From the NCBI GenBank assembly GCA_965370415.1, contig CBDUTJ010000046.1, positions 1 to 21,345 on the forward strand: DNA of 21,345 nt. The letters run 5' to 3'. Under the pieces are notes generated by a model. The model saw nothing but the letters and a program-made list of their open reading frames with translations, had not been told where the DNA came from and ran no database searches. Positions 15,064 to 21,345 of this stretch are shown here, one piece after another. How positions within the stretch are numbered: position 1 is the first letter of the stretch; each line of letters begins with the position of its first letter. The stretch comes from JACNIV01 sp965370415. GTDB lineage: Bacteria; Cloacimonadota; Cloacimonadia; Cloacimonadales; TCS61. The position numbers were made by a program, and so were the translations under genes.

Positions 15064-15834
15064 GCATACTTATTCGATTATATAGGGAGAGAAAATGAGG
15101 ATTGAATTTACACAAAAAGAGAAGGATTTGATAAAACCATTACTTGAAGAACGTTACAAAGATGAAGAATCTGATAACGACATATTAAACGACAATTATT
15201 ATAAAAATTTACATAATTCAATTCCAAAACTTATAAATAATATCCTGCAAAATAAACCATTCTTATTAACTCAATATGACAAAACAAATATTCAATCTTG
15301 CATTAATCCAGAGTTAGGTACGATATATAATAATCAATTTATTAAAAAAACTCATAAAGAAGCAATTGAATGGATTAATGTTAGTCAGTCAGTAATGTCC
15401 AAAATTCAAAAAATTGATATATTAGAGTCTATATTATGCAAAGTTAATAAAAAGTATACACCTAACCAGTTTTTTAAAATTTCCGATTTAATAAATTCCT
15501 TAAGAAAATGTGAAACTTTAATACTCTCAAAATACAATGATACATATTTTTACAAGGTTAGGTTTGTTAAAAAAAATCATGATATTTTTCAAATTGAATT
15601 AAGTGATACTCTCGAAATTGAATATAAAAAATTTACAAAATCATCCAAATCAATTAATTCTAAAGATTTAAGAAATAGAAATGTAAAATTATTTTCGAAA
15701 GAAGAAGCATTAAAAGAAATTCAAGATAGTGAATTTGTGCCAAAAATTCAGAATAAAAATACTTTTGATTTCATAATCAAAATATTATCAGGTGAATGAT
15801 GCCACTAACAAGCGTGTCTGCGGTAGGGTTATAG
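15058..15834 (+). mobile_element. Integron-like gene cassette D (unknown protein), attC truncated
   Basis: It begins TTAGTGGCAT (15058-15067) and carries the complement ATGCCACTAA at 15799-15808. This starts at the last base of the gene's stop codon. The following AACAAGCGTGTCTGCGGTAGG is nearly the same as the start of the cassette C attC (AACAAGCGTGTCGGCAGTAGG). The L'/R' half is missing: the next gene begins by 15864 without a CA|TTA junction. The right end given here is approximate. Confidence 0.6.
15095..15799 (+). CDS. Hypothetical protein in cassette D
   Basis: A 234-residue, Lys/Asn/Ile-rich soluble protein with no signal peptide and no motif that I recognise. The N-terminal half looks helical. 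The middle (about 150-185: SKYNDTYFYKVRFVKKNHDIFQIELSDTLEIEY) looks like beta strands. The ATG at 15095 follows GGGAGAGAAA. The stop codon abuts the attC-like R'' sequence, as in cassette genes. The function cannot be assigned. Confidence 0.75.
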   Translation: MRIEFTQKEKDLIKPLLEERYKDEESDNDILNDNYYKNLHNSIPKLINNILQNKPFLLTQYDKTNIQSCINPELGTIYNNQFIKKTHKEAIEWINVSQSVMSKIQKIDILESILCKVNKKYTPNQFFKISDLINSLRKCETLILSKYNDTYFYKVRFVKKNHDIFQIELSDTLEIEYKKFTKSSKSINSKDLRNRNVKLFSKEEALKEIQDSEFVPKIQNKNTFDFIIKILSGE

Positions 15835-15863
15835 AAATGAGGAATATGCTACAAAGGTATATA

Positions 15864-16835
15864 ATGAAAAGATTTTTAATTTTCTTCAGCACCATCACTT
15901 TAATCTCTTGCTCTTACACGACTGTTAACTTCACACTTGACCGACCTGCTGCAGTTGATCTTAGAGGACATACAAAAATAGCAATCACCAACGTGGAATC
16001 ATTTTGCGATTCCACCCTCCACATAATAAACGCTAAAAACATTGGTGATCGGATTGAGGCTGAACTTATCCAAACACAACACTTTGAGGTTCTTGATCGA
16101 CAGCATTTAGAATCCCTACTTTCCGAACAAAAGCTCTCACTAACAGGATTAATGAATGAAAATTCAACTATCAAACAGGGAAACTTCACAAGTGCTACAA
16201 TACTTCTCCAGTGCTCAATAAACAAGGATTCATACCACGAAACTTACACAAAGAAATTCTATATTGATAATAAATTACTTCCACACCGATACCATACTAG
16301 ATATGGTGAGTATTCACTAAGTTTAACTTTTAAAATAATCGATATCGAAACCTCAGAGGTATTGTCACTTCTTACTTTTTCAGAAGTAAGTGACTTTACA
16401 ACTAGAGCTGATTGGGCTACTGCACCAGCAATTAACCCAGAAGATCTGTTTGAACTATCTCTTGAGAAAATTATTAATAAATTTATCTCTAAATTGAATC
16501 CAACAAGTGAAACCCTGAAATTAAAATTTGAGTTAGATGCTAGTCTACCAGAGATAAATCAAGCGATATCCTATTTCCGCATCGGTGAGATTACCGATGG
16601 ACTTACTATTCTGGAGAATCTTCGCAAAAAACCGGATTTAAAATCAAAGATACTTGCAAAAATCGAATATAATATTGGTGTAGCTCAATTAATGCTAATG
16701 AGATACGATTTGGCGATAGAATCATACAAACAAGCGATAAAATTTTATCCATCAAATAATAGATACCATAGAGCCGTTCAGGATGCAAAATATGAAGCAG
16801 AGATGGCAAAAGAGATAAACACATCTGGAAATTAA
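15864..16835 (+). CDS. CsgG-like lipoprotein with C-terminal tetratricopeptide-like helices
   Basis: A 323-residue lipoprotein (MKRFLIFFSTITLISC, lipid-modified C16). Residues about 30-190 resemble the CsgG family: a strand after TKIAITNVESF, then IGDRIEAELIQTQHFEVLDRQHLESLLSEQKLSLTG, followed by an ATILLQCSI strand and IIDIETSEVL. The C-terminal part (about 265-315) has TPR-like helices (NIGVAQLMLMRYDLAIESYKQAIKFYP). CsgG relatives form or assist outer-membrane secretion channels; this divergent member may only share the fold. The start is at the ATG at 15864 behind AAAGG; the upstream open frame is attC remnant. An 8-bp inverted repeat, GTGGAATC/GATTCCAC (15993-16015), lies in the coding sequence. 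Confidence 0.75.
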   Translation: MKRFLIFFSTITLISCSYTTVNFTLDRPAAVDLRGHTKIAITNVESFCDSTLHIINAKNIGDRIEAELIQTQHFEVLDRQHLESLLSEQKLSLTGLMNENSTIKQGNFTSATILLQCSINKDSYHETYTKKFYIDNKLLPHRYHTRYGEYSLSLTFKIIDIETSEVLSLLTFSEVSDFTTRADWATAPAINPEDLFELSLEKIINKFISKLNPTSETLKLKFELDASLPEINQAISYFRIGEITDGLTILENLRKKPDLKSKILAKIEYNIGVAQLMLMRYDLAIESYKQAIKFYPSNNRYHRAVQDAKYEAEMAKEINTSGN

Positions 16836-16843
16836 TAGCATAA

Positions 16844-16961
16844 ATCTAACAAGTACTTCCTACTAAACGGATTGAATGGAAATAGTTGAAAACTAAACAG
16901 TGACACATCACAATGCATCGACTGGTCAAGCTGGATGGTTTGCTTTTGCTTAATCTTTCGA
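16844..16961 (+). other. Possible degenerate attC start after the CsgG-like gene, then featureless spacer
   Basis: ATCTAAC (16844-16850) fits RYYYAAC and is followed by AAG, as in the sites of cassettes C and D. No complementary TTAGAT occurs at the left end of this gene's unit and no CA|TTA junction follows. It is at most a decayed site. The remaining bases up to the acetyltransferase stop show nothing clear. Confidence 0.3.
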
Positions 16962-17414
16962 CTAATCTTCATTTATATCGTATTCCTCATCCGGTATTAA
17001 TCTTTTCCCCAGGCTCACCACCTTCTCATCATAGTAACCGATACTTTTGTAGAATTCGATCACTTCCGTGTTATCATCTCGAACCTGGAGATTGATCTTC
17101 GGGCATCCGAATTCTTTTAATTTATCTTCAATTACCCTCATCATCTCTTTGCCATATTCCTGTTTCTGAAAAGCGGGATCGACCGCCAGGTAGTTTACCC
17201 ATCCCCTGTGTCCTTCATATCCTCCCATAACTGTGGAAATGATCTTATCATCTATGATCCCCACAAGGAATAGTTCAGGATTTACCTTTAATTTTCTTTC
17301 AATATCAGATTTGGGATTATTCCAGGGAACAACTAAACTACACTTGAACCAGAGTTGAATAACTTCTTTTTCATCACTTTTTGTAAATGGTCGTATTTTC
17401 ATTAAGTTAGACAT
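16962..17414 (-). CDS. GNAT acetyltransferase, YpeA-like
   Basis: A 150-residue N-acetyltransferase close to the E. coli YpeA type. Shared features are LWFKCSLVVPWNNPKSDIERKL, a GTVMGGYDGHRG-like STVMGGYEGHRGWVNYLAVDP, and the C-terminal SLGKRLIPDEEY. The acetyl-CoA loop (FQKQEYGKEM) follows the core strand. The substrate is unknown. The ATG at 17414 is used here; the ATG four codons later is also possible, and neither has a strong ribosome binding site. Confidence 0.9.
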   Translation of the reverse strand: MSNLMKIRPFTKSDEKEVIQLWFKCSLVVPWNNPKSDIERKLKVNPELFLVGIIDDKIISTVMGGYEGHRGWVNYLAVDPAFQKQEYGKEMMRVIEDKLKEFGCPKINLQVRDDNTEVIEFYKSIGYYDEKVVSLGKRLIPDEEYDINED

Positions 17415-17450
17415 TTCATTGCTCTATATGAAAAAGATTTACTTCTTTTA

Positions 17451-17630
17451 CTATTCCTCTGGTGCTAAAATGCAGGTTACCGGACAAACCTCTATACAAG
17501 CGCCGCAGTCAATGCAGGCATCGGGATCGATAAATCTTTTTTCATCAACTTCTGAAATACACTCAACCGGGCAAACTTCTTCGCAGGCACCGCAATTTGT
17601 ACATTCATCTTTTTGGATCAAATGAGCCAC
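17451..17630 (-). CDS. Small ferredoxin with two [4Fe-4S] clusters
   Basis: A 59-residue ferredoxin beginning with GTG at 17630 behind an ideal AGGAGG site five bases upstream. Two CxxCxxCxxxCP motifs are complete: C10, C13, C16, C20 and C39, C42, C45, C49. The internal repeat CGACEEVCPVECI / CGACIEVCPVTCI shows the usual duplicated fold. It is a low-potential electron carrier, plausibly serving anaerobic enzymes such as the aldehyde:ferredoxin oxidoreductase at the left end. It is transcribed away from the thioredoxin terminator. Confidence 0.95.
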   Translation of the reverse strand: MAHLIQKDECTNCGACEEVCPVECISEVDEKRFIDPDACIDCGACIEVCPVTCILAPEE

Positions 17631-17674
17631 AATATCCTCCTGTAGATTTCTTTAAAACAAAATCTGAAAATAAA

Positions 17675-17710
17675 AAAACTTGAGTCAAGCATTAACTTAA
17701 CTCAAGTTTT
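17675..17710 (-). terminator. Intrinsic terminator after the thioredoxin gene
   Basis: A perfect 11-bp stem, AAAACTTGAGT (17675-17685) with ACTCAAGTTTT (17700-17710), has a 14-base loop. On the minus strand it is followed by a run of T residues continuing from the stem. It lies 52 bases past the thioredoxin stop and before the ferredoxin gene. Confidence 0.85.
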
Positions 17711-17761
17711 ATTATTATATTCTAATTTATTCCCAGGATATAATTATGGAATGATCATTTC

Positions 17762-18130
17762 TTAATTTACATCCTCATTTTTTACTTTAAGCACATCTTC
17801 GATAGTTTTCTTAAAAGTTTCTTTTGGAAGTGCACCCAATGCCATCTGCGGTTGACCTTCTTTGGGAATGAATAATAAAGATGGAATACTTCTGATACCG
17901 AATGCTGCTGCCAGTTCCTGCTGTTCTTCCGTATTTACTTTGAATATATCCAGCTTGCCTTCATATTCGGTGGAAAGCTCTTCCAGGATGGGTACTACGA
18001 TTTTGCAAGGGGCACACCAGTCTGCATAGAAATCGATGATAGCAGGTTTATCACCTTCAAATTTCCAATCTTTGTTTTTTTCGTAATTAAAAATTTTTTC
18101 TTTAAAAGTTTCCTGTGTTAAATGCTCCAT
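17762..18130 (-). CDS. trxA: Thioredoxin
   Basis: A 122-residue thioredoxin. The redox motif is WCAPC (C39, C42), where the usual Gly is Ala. FYADWCAPCKIVVPILEEL, the VNTEEQQELAAAFGIRSIPSLLFI segment with its cis-proline, and the normal domain length all fit. A short N-terminal extension (about 10 residues) precedes the domain. The ATG at 18130 follows AGAGGAG. It is a single-gene unit, with its own promoter (18202-18229) and terminator (17675-17710). Confidence 0.95.
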   Translation of the reverse strand: MEHLTQETFKEKIFNYEKNKDWKFEGDKPAIIDFYADWCAPCKIVVPILEELSTEYEGKLDIFKVNTEEQQELAAAFGIRSIPSLLFIPKEGQPQMALGALPKETFKKTIEDVLKVKNEDVN

Positions 18131-18153
18131 TTTTTCTCCTCTGTCACGGCGTA

Positions 18154-18179
18154 TCCGGCAGTTGCCGGAGAAGCCGGAT
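18154..18179 (-). repeat. Hairpin in the thioredoxin 5' leader
   Basis: ATCCGGC (18154-18160) and GCCGGAT (18173-18179) are perfect complements. An alternative inner stem is CCGGCA/TGCCGG. It lies between the promoter and the ribosome binding site, so it will be in the thioredoxin transcript leader and could affect stability or translation. Confidence 0.6.
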
Positions 18180-18201
18180 TATTTTTCTTATTTTTATAAT
18201 T

Positions 18202-18229
18202 AATATAACTGAATAGTTCACGATGTCAA
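18202..18229 (-). promoter_or_regulatory. Sigma-70-type promoter for the thioredoxin gene
   Basis: On the minus strand TTGACA (18224-18229) and TATATT (18202-18207) are separated by 16 bases, upstream of the thioredoxin start with a leader of about 65 bases. Confidence 0.6.
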
Positions 18230-18328
18230 ATATTTATTTTATAAGAAGCTAAAATACTTTTATTCTCGCAAGGTATAGGATTAAGCCAATCTGAAAAATC
18301 AACAAATTTTATAAGTTTTTATAAAGAA

Positions 18329-18358
18329 TTTGACTTATATTTTCATAATTTATTTTTG
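18329..18358 (+). promoter_or_regulatory. FCB/Bacteroidetes-type promoter upstream of the DUF3795-like gene
   Basis: TTTG (18329-18332), then 18 bases, then TATTTTTG (18351-18358), which fits the Bacteroidetes -33 TTTG / -7 TAnnTTTG pattern. An 18-base stretch (ATTTGACTTATATTTTCA) recurs exactly at 18708-18725. A perfect inverted repeat follows five bases downstream. Confidence 0.6.
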
Positions 18359-18362
18359 AGTT

Positions 18363-18384
18363 TTACTTATTTTGAAATAAGTAA
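18363..18384 (+). promoter_or_regulatory. Operator-like perfect inverted repeat at the predicted transcription start
   Basis: TTACTTATTT (18363-18372) and AAATAAGTAA (18375-18384) are 10-bp perfect complements separated by TG. The repeat begins four bases past the -7 element and so covers the expected transcription start, a typical repressor position. Confidence 0.55.
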
Positions 18385-18414
18385 TAAATTAATAGTGTTA
18401 AAGAAAAAGGTATT

Positions 18415-18704
18415 ATGAAAGATCTAAGTAAATGCGGTGTATGTTGTGCTAACGATTGCAAAGCATATAAAATTGAATGTGACGGCTGTAATGAGCTTGA
18501 AGGAAAGGTTTCCTGGCCAAATATTATGATAAAATTCTTTGTCCTATTTATGAGTGTGCCGAACAGAAGAATTTCCCTTCCTGTAAAGAGTGCGGAAAGG
18601 CACCGTGTGAAATTTGGATATCAACCAGAAACCCGGATTTTTCGGATAAAGAATTTCAGGCAGATATAGATTCACGATTGAGGAATTTTGAAGAATGGAT
18701 ATAA
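18415..18704 (+). pseudogene. DUF3795-like cysteine-rich protein, single-base frameshift
   Basis: The first 34 codons give MKDLSKCGVCCANDCKAYKI...CDGCNELEGKVSW. The rest is in another frame: AKYYDKILCPIYECAEQKNFPSCKECGKAPCEIWI...EEWI. Joined, they make a roughly 96-residue protein with the DUF3795 cysteine pattern (CGxCCxxDC, CxGC, CPIYECA, CxxC, PC). A missing G near 18516 (TGGCC for TGGGCC) would explain the shift. Read without correction, the frame gives an 84-residue product with an unrelated tail. It could be a true recent mutation or an assembly error. The start has AAAGG nearby. Confidence 0.75.
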
Positions 18705-18708
18705 AAGA

Positions 18709-18738
18709 TTTGACTTATATTTTCAAAAATTATATTTG
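18709..18738 (+). promoter_or_regulatory. FCB/Bacteroidetes-type promoter upstream of the HEPN/MNT pair
   Basis: TTTG (18709-18712), 18 bases, TATATTTG (18731-18738). Spacing and upstream sequence match the promoter at 18329-18358, but the operator-like palindrome is absent here. The -33 element lies four bases past the end of the DUF3795-like gene. Confidence 0.6.
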
Positions 18739-18826
18739 AAATTTATAGTTTTAAATATGAAAAATAAGTGATATTGATTCTGAGATAATGGTAATAAACC
18801 AATGGAGTAGTAAAAAAGAGGAAACT

Positions 18827-19219
18827 ATGACAAAAGAAGAACATGTCAATTATTGGCGTCAAAGTGCCCACCACGATCTTGAATCTGCAGAAATCATATT
18901 TGATTCAGGAAGATATGATTGGTGTTTATTTGTGGGTCATTTAGCATTAGAGAAAATCTTAAAAGCAATTTTCGTCGATAGAAATGATAATAAGATGCCT
19001 CCAACAATCCATAACCTGGTAAGATTAGCAGAATTATCTAACATAGAAATTGATGATGAACAGAAACTTCTTTTAGATAAAATAAATGATTTTAATATTC
19101 AGACGCGTTACCCAGATTATAAGTTAGAATTCTATAAACGATGCGACGCAGAATATACGAACGAATATTTGGGTAAAATAAAGGAGTTTTATACATGGCT
19201 CAACTTCCTGATAAAATAA
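18827..19219 (+). CDS. HEPN-domain protein
   Basis: A 130-residue, all-helical HEPN protein of the type encoded beside minimal nucleotidyltransferases. Motifs are YWRQSAHHDLESAEIIFDSGRYDWCLFVGHLALEKILKAIF and FNIQTRYPDYK. I do not find the Rx4-6H ribonuclease motif of toxic HepT proteins, so RNase activity is doubtful. The ATG at 18827 follows GAGG; an upstream ATG at 18788 is less well placed. It overlaps the nucleotidyltransferase gene by 25 bases. The pair may be a toxin-antitoxin-like module or a small nucleotidyl transfer complex. Confidence 0.87.
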   Translation: MTKEEHVNYWRQSAHHDLESAEIIFDSGRYDWCLFVGHLALEKILKAIFVDRNDNKMPPTIHNLVRLAELSNIEIDDEQKLLLDKINDFNIQTRYPDYKLEFYKRCDAEYTNEYLGKIKEFYTWLNFLIK

Positions 19220-19512
19220 AGAATACTATCGACAAATACCTGCAAGCATTACGCCACAATAATATTCCAATTAAAAAAGCGATACTTTTTGGCAGCTATG
19301 CAAGCGGAAATTTTCATGAATGGAGTGATATAGATATTGCTTTAGTTTCTGATATATTCGAGGGAGATCGGATCGACGATAAGGACAAGATAAGAAAGAT
19401 CACGTTATCTGTAAGTAGTAAAATTGAAGTAATTCCTTTTTTATCTACCGATTTTAATCTACAAAATCCATTTGTGAAAGAAATTTTAGAAACAGGCATA
19501 AAACTGATTTAG
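19195..19512 (+). CDS. Minimal nucleotidyltransferase (MNT domain)
   Basis: A 105-residue MNT-family protein with the catalytic GSx10DxD motif intact (G33-S34 ... D45-I46-D47 in LFGSYASGNFHEWSDIDIAL). A third acidic residue is probable in KIEVIPF. In characterised HepT/MntA pairs the MNT protein AMPylates and silences the HEPN partner. The ATG at 19195 lies within the end of the HEPN gene, behind AAGGAG eight bases upstream, indicating coupled expression. Confidence 0.9.
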   Translation: MAQLPDKIKNTIDKYLQALRHNNIPIKKAILFGSYASGNFHEWSDIDIALVSDIFEGDRIDDKDKIRKITLSVSSKIEVIPFLSTDFNLQNPFVKEILETGIKLI

Positions 19513-19612
19513 TTGTTATGAATATATAATATTAAAGAGTGATGCTTGATGAGAAATAAGCATAATAACTTTACAGACAAGCTGTGGATAATGTAAAAGA
19601 TTATAGATATAA

Positions 19613-20334
19613 ATGAAAACCAAATTCAAACTAATCTCTACACCAACCTAACAAGACCTAAATGAAATAGAAAAATGGCTAATTGATGAATACAATATGT
19701 TTAATGAAGGATTTTATTGTAATTGGGCAATAATTGAGAAAGCACATACAAAAGAGGAATTAATAATCTTAAGCCACAACAATACAGCAAGAGGATTTAT
19801 GGTTTGGAAAATAAGGGAATTTATGCTATAATTGATATTTTAGAAATTAATCACAATCATAGAAAAAAAGGAGTTGGGAAAAATTTCTTTGATCAAATAT
19901 CTGTTTATCTACAAAATAAAGGTTTTGTTGCTCTATAATTATTTTGTTCACCGAAAGAATCGGAAGGTTTTTGGAAAAACATGGGATTTATAAAATCTCC
20001 TGACAGAGGTTATTCAGAATCTGACTTAACTTATTTTAAACCATTAATTGAAATTAATAAATCAATTAATTGCCCAAACGAAAATAACAAATTGGAATTG
20101 TGGAATTTAGAACCACATCAAGTAAAAAATGAAAAGCAAAAATGGAGTTGGAATATAGAAAATAATACATACAAATTTTTCAAACCCATAATTCAACCTT
20201 GTAACTGTAATTGGAATATTCGTTGGACAAAAAACGGAAAGATAGTTCGAGAAGATAAAGTTAAATACTTTTCCACAAATGATAATTTGATTGAATTCGG
20301 ACATTTCTTGTATATCCGAAAACTGAATGAATAA
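19613..20334 (+). pseudogene. Decayed GNAT acetyltransferase with C-terminal extension
   Basis: Conceptual translation starts MKTKFKLISTPT, meets an in-frame TAA (19649), and continues QDLNEIEKWLIDEYN...ARGFMVWK. A one-base loss in an A-run near 19806-19813 then shifts the frame. The next part reads GIYAIIDILEINHNHRKKGVGKNFFDQISVYLQNKGFVAL, then TAA (19936), then LFCSPKESEGFWKNMGF and 110 more residues. RKKGVG is the acetyl-CoA loop and SEGFWKNMGF the usual GNAT ending. Three lesions make it a pseudogene. The last part remains open (19981-20334, 117 codons). Confidence 0.8.
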
Positions 20335-20437
20335 AATACTATTCACAACAAAAAGTATAGGGTATTTGGCAGATAATGCTAAATAAGTATATATGTTTTA
20401 AATTATGATATTGTATTGTTAGAAGTAAGGAGATTTT

Positions 20438-20995
20438 ATGGGATTGTTTATAAGAAAAAAATGTATTAGTAAAGAAAAATTTCAAGCTATTATTAATCGA
20501 TTAGGAATGATGTTAAGATCATCAAGAGAAGAATATATTTTGGGATCTCTGTTACAGCTTAAAAGGGAAGGAATGGATGTTTCAAATGTACCAAGAGACA
20601 TAACTCCAGGAAGTGAGCTTGATGATGTTTTAAAAAGTTTTGAATTAACTTGCATTATTGGAATTGCATGGTAATATATTAAAACCATAGAAGATAAGCT
20701 AATTTTTGAAAAGGCTATATGTAAACATCTTAATATTGATAAAGGCTCAAGAGCGTGGAAATATCGTGAAAGATTTACTGATTGTCAGGGGAATATGAAT
20801 GCACTTGCAATAACTTTGGCAATTGATGTTCACAAATCTATTGGTTCACCAAATCCGGAGAATGAATATAAAGTACAATTTAAAGGTGGTGCCTTCGCTT
20901 TTATAGGCTTATGTCAGGCTGATACATATTTAGTTTTGGGGGATATTAAAATGGAGAAAAAAGTAAGAGCAAAACTAAGAATGTATATGAGATAA
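20438..20995 (+). pseudogene. Unknown gene interrupted by one in-frame TAA
   Basis: MGLFIRKKCISKEKFQ...FELTCIIGIAW ends at TAA 20672-20674. The same frame stays open for 106 more codons (YIKTIEDKLIFEKAICKHLN...KVRAKLRMYMR) to TAA at 20993. Base composition is continuous across the stop. The ATG at 20438 has AAGGAG six bases upstream. I do not recognise the family: the first half looks helical and polar, the second contains short hydrophobic stretches (GGAFAFIGLCQADTYLVLG). It is probably a 185-residue protein broken by a nonsense mutation. A real 78-residue product is possible. Confidence 0.6.
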
Positions 20996-21015
20996 ACCAG
21001 AAGTGTAATAGTAGG

Positions 21016-21036
21016 AAACAATCATTATTATTGTTT
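21016..21036 (+). terminator. Hairpin terminator at the convergent junction
   Basis: AAACAAT (21016-21022) and ATTGTTT (21030-21036) form a 7-bp perfect stem followed by the T-rich GTTTTGTTC on the plus strand. It lies 21 bases past the plus-strand gene and before the convergent barrel-protein gene. It could serve both directions weakly. Confidence 0.5.
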
Positions 21037-21058
21037 GTTTTGTTCGTTGCAAATCTTC

Positions 21059-21345
21059 TTAAAAATCATACCTCACTTTCATAAATAGCATATCATTTTC
21101 GTCGTATTGTCCGAAATTTCCTTCTTCACCCACAAAGATATTTGCTCCTAATTGAACTTCAAATCCATCGGCAAAATCATAAACAATTTTCGGGCGTAGG
21201 AGGGCATCTTCATTATTGATACCGTAATATATGAAAAATTCCAATCGTAATGTTTCACGAAGTAAATCTTCCATAACCAAGAAGGTTATCGTGTTTGAGA
21301 ATTCATCATTGCGAATATCTTCTTCGTAATCCATAATATATTCCT
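21059..21345 (-). CDS. Outer-membrane beta-barrel protein, C-terminal fragment (DUF1302-like)
   Basis: The frame is open to the right edge of the window, so only the C-terminal 95 residues or so are present. Alternating strands are visible: TITFLVMEDLLRETLRLEFFIYYGINNEDALLRPKIVYDFADGFEVQLGANIFVG. The end, NDMLFMKVRYDF, has the terminal Phe signature read by the BAM complex. The pattern resembles large DUF1302-type barrels. An ATG at 21334 is internal and not taken as the start. Confidence 0.75.
   Translation of the reverse strand, partial: EYIMDYEEDIRNDEFSNTITFLVMEDLLRETLRLEFFIYYGINNEDALLRPKIVYDFADGFEVQLGANIFVGEEGNFGQYDENDMLFMKVRYDF

Noticed and set aside
19583..19591. Perfect DnaA-box sequence (complement of TTATCCACA)
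   Set aside because: A single box with no cluster, no dnaA/dnaN neighbours and no AT-rich unwinding array; chance occurrence is likely.
19613..20995. In-frame TAA codons as evidence of stop-codon reassignment
   Set aside because: Other genes in the window end with TAA as a normal stop, and the GNAT gene also has a frameshift, so decay is the simpler reading.

Overview
The window looks like a fragment of an AT-rich Gram-negative genome from the FCB part of the bacterial tree, possibly a Cloacimonadota-like anaerobe. Supporting points are the start of an aldehyde:ferredoxin oxidoreductase, a two-cluster ferredoxin, a Bacteroidetes-type GlmU-like protein, a RicT/PSP1 protein, an outer-membrane beta-barrel C-terminus ending in Phe, and two promoters of the TTTG-N18-TAnnTTTG type. 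The taxonomic placement is an inference.

Region 1 (1-11515) is a compact run of minus-strand genes. In the direction of transcription these are serC, a Gx/ECF-like transporter, a class A penicillin-binding protein, a family 2 glycosyltransferase, a secreted transglutaminase-like protein, the GlmU-like enzyme, ricT, rlmN, deoC, a REP-associated tyrosine transposase (RAYT) bracketed by REP-like hairpins, and the first codons of aor. Several neighbours overlap by 4-20 bases, so most of this is probably co-transcribed. The middle genes form a cell-envelope group.

Region 2 (11516-12479) has no gene. It holds palindromes, a 164-bp tandem repeat in 2.14 copies, and a hairpin cluster.

Region 3 (12480-16850) switches strand and is clearly more AT-rich. 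It carries a Fic protein, a lipoprotein, an unknown protein and a CsgG-like lipoprotein. The spacing elements have the architecture of integron gene cassettes. Each of four units begins with TTRRRY-like bases that are the reverse complement (9-11 bp) of bases just after its gene, or in one gene-less unit just after a short loop. These are followed by attC-like L''/L' arms and a conserved CA|TTA junction. No integron integrase is in the window, so it reads as an integrase-less cassette cluster (CALIN-like). This is the most interesting feature here.

Region 4 (16962-18229) returns to the minus strand with a YpeA-like acetyltransferase, a small ferredoxin and a thioredoxin with its own promoter and terminator.

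Region 5 (18328-20998) is an accessory plus-strand stretch. It has a frameshifted DUF3795-like gene under an operator-like palindrome, a HEPN/MNT pair, a decayed GNAT gene and an unknown gene split by an in-frame TAA. The window ends with the C-terminus of a minus-strand outer-membrane barrel protein.
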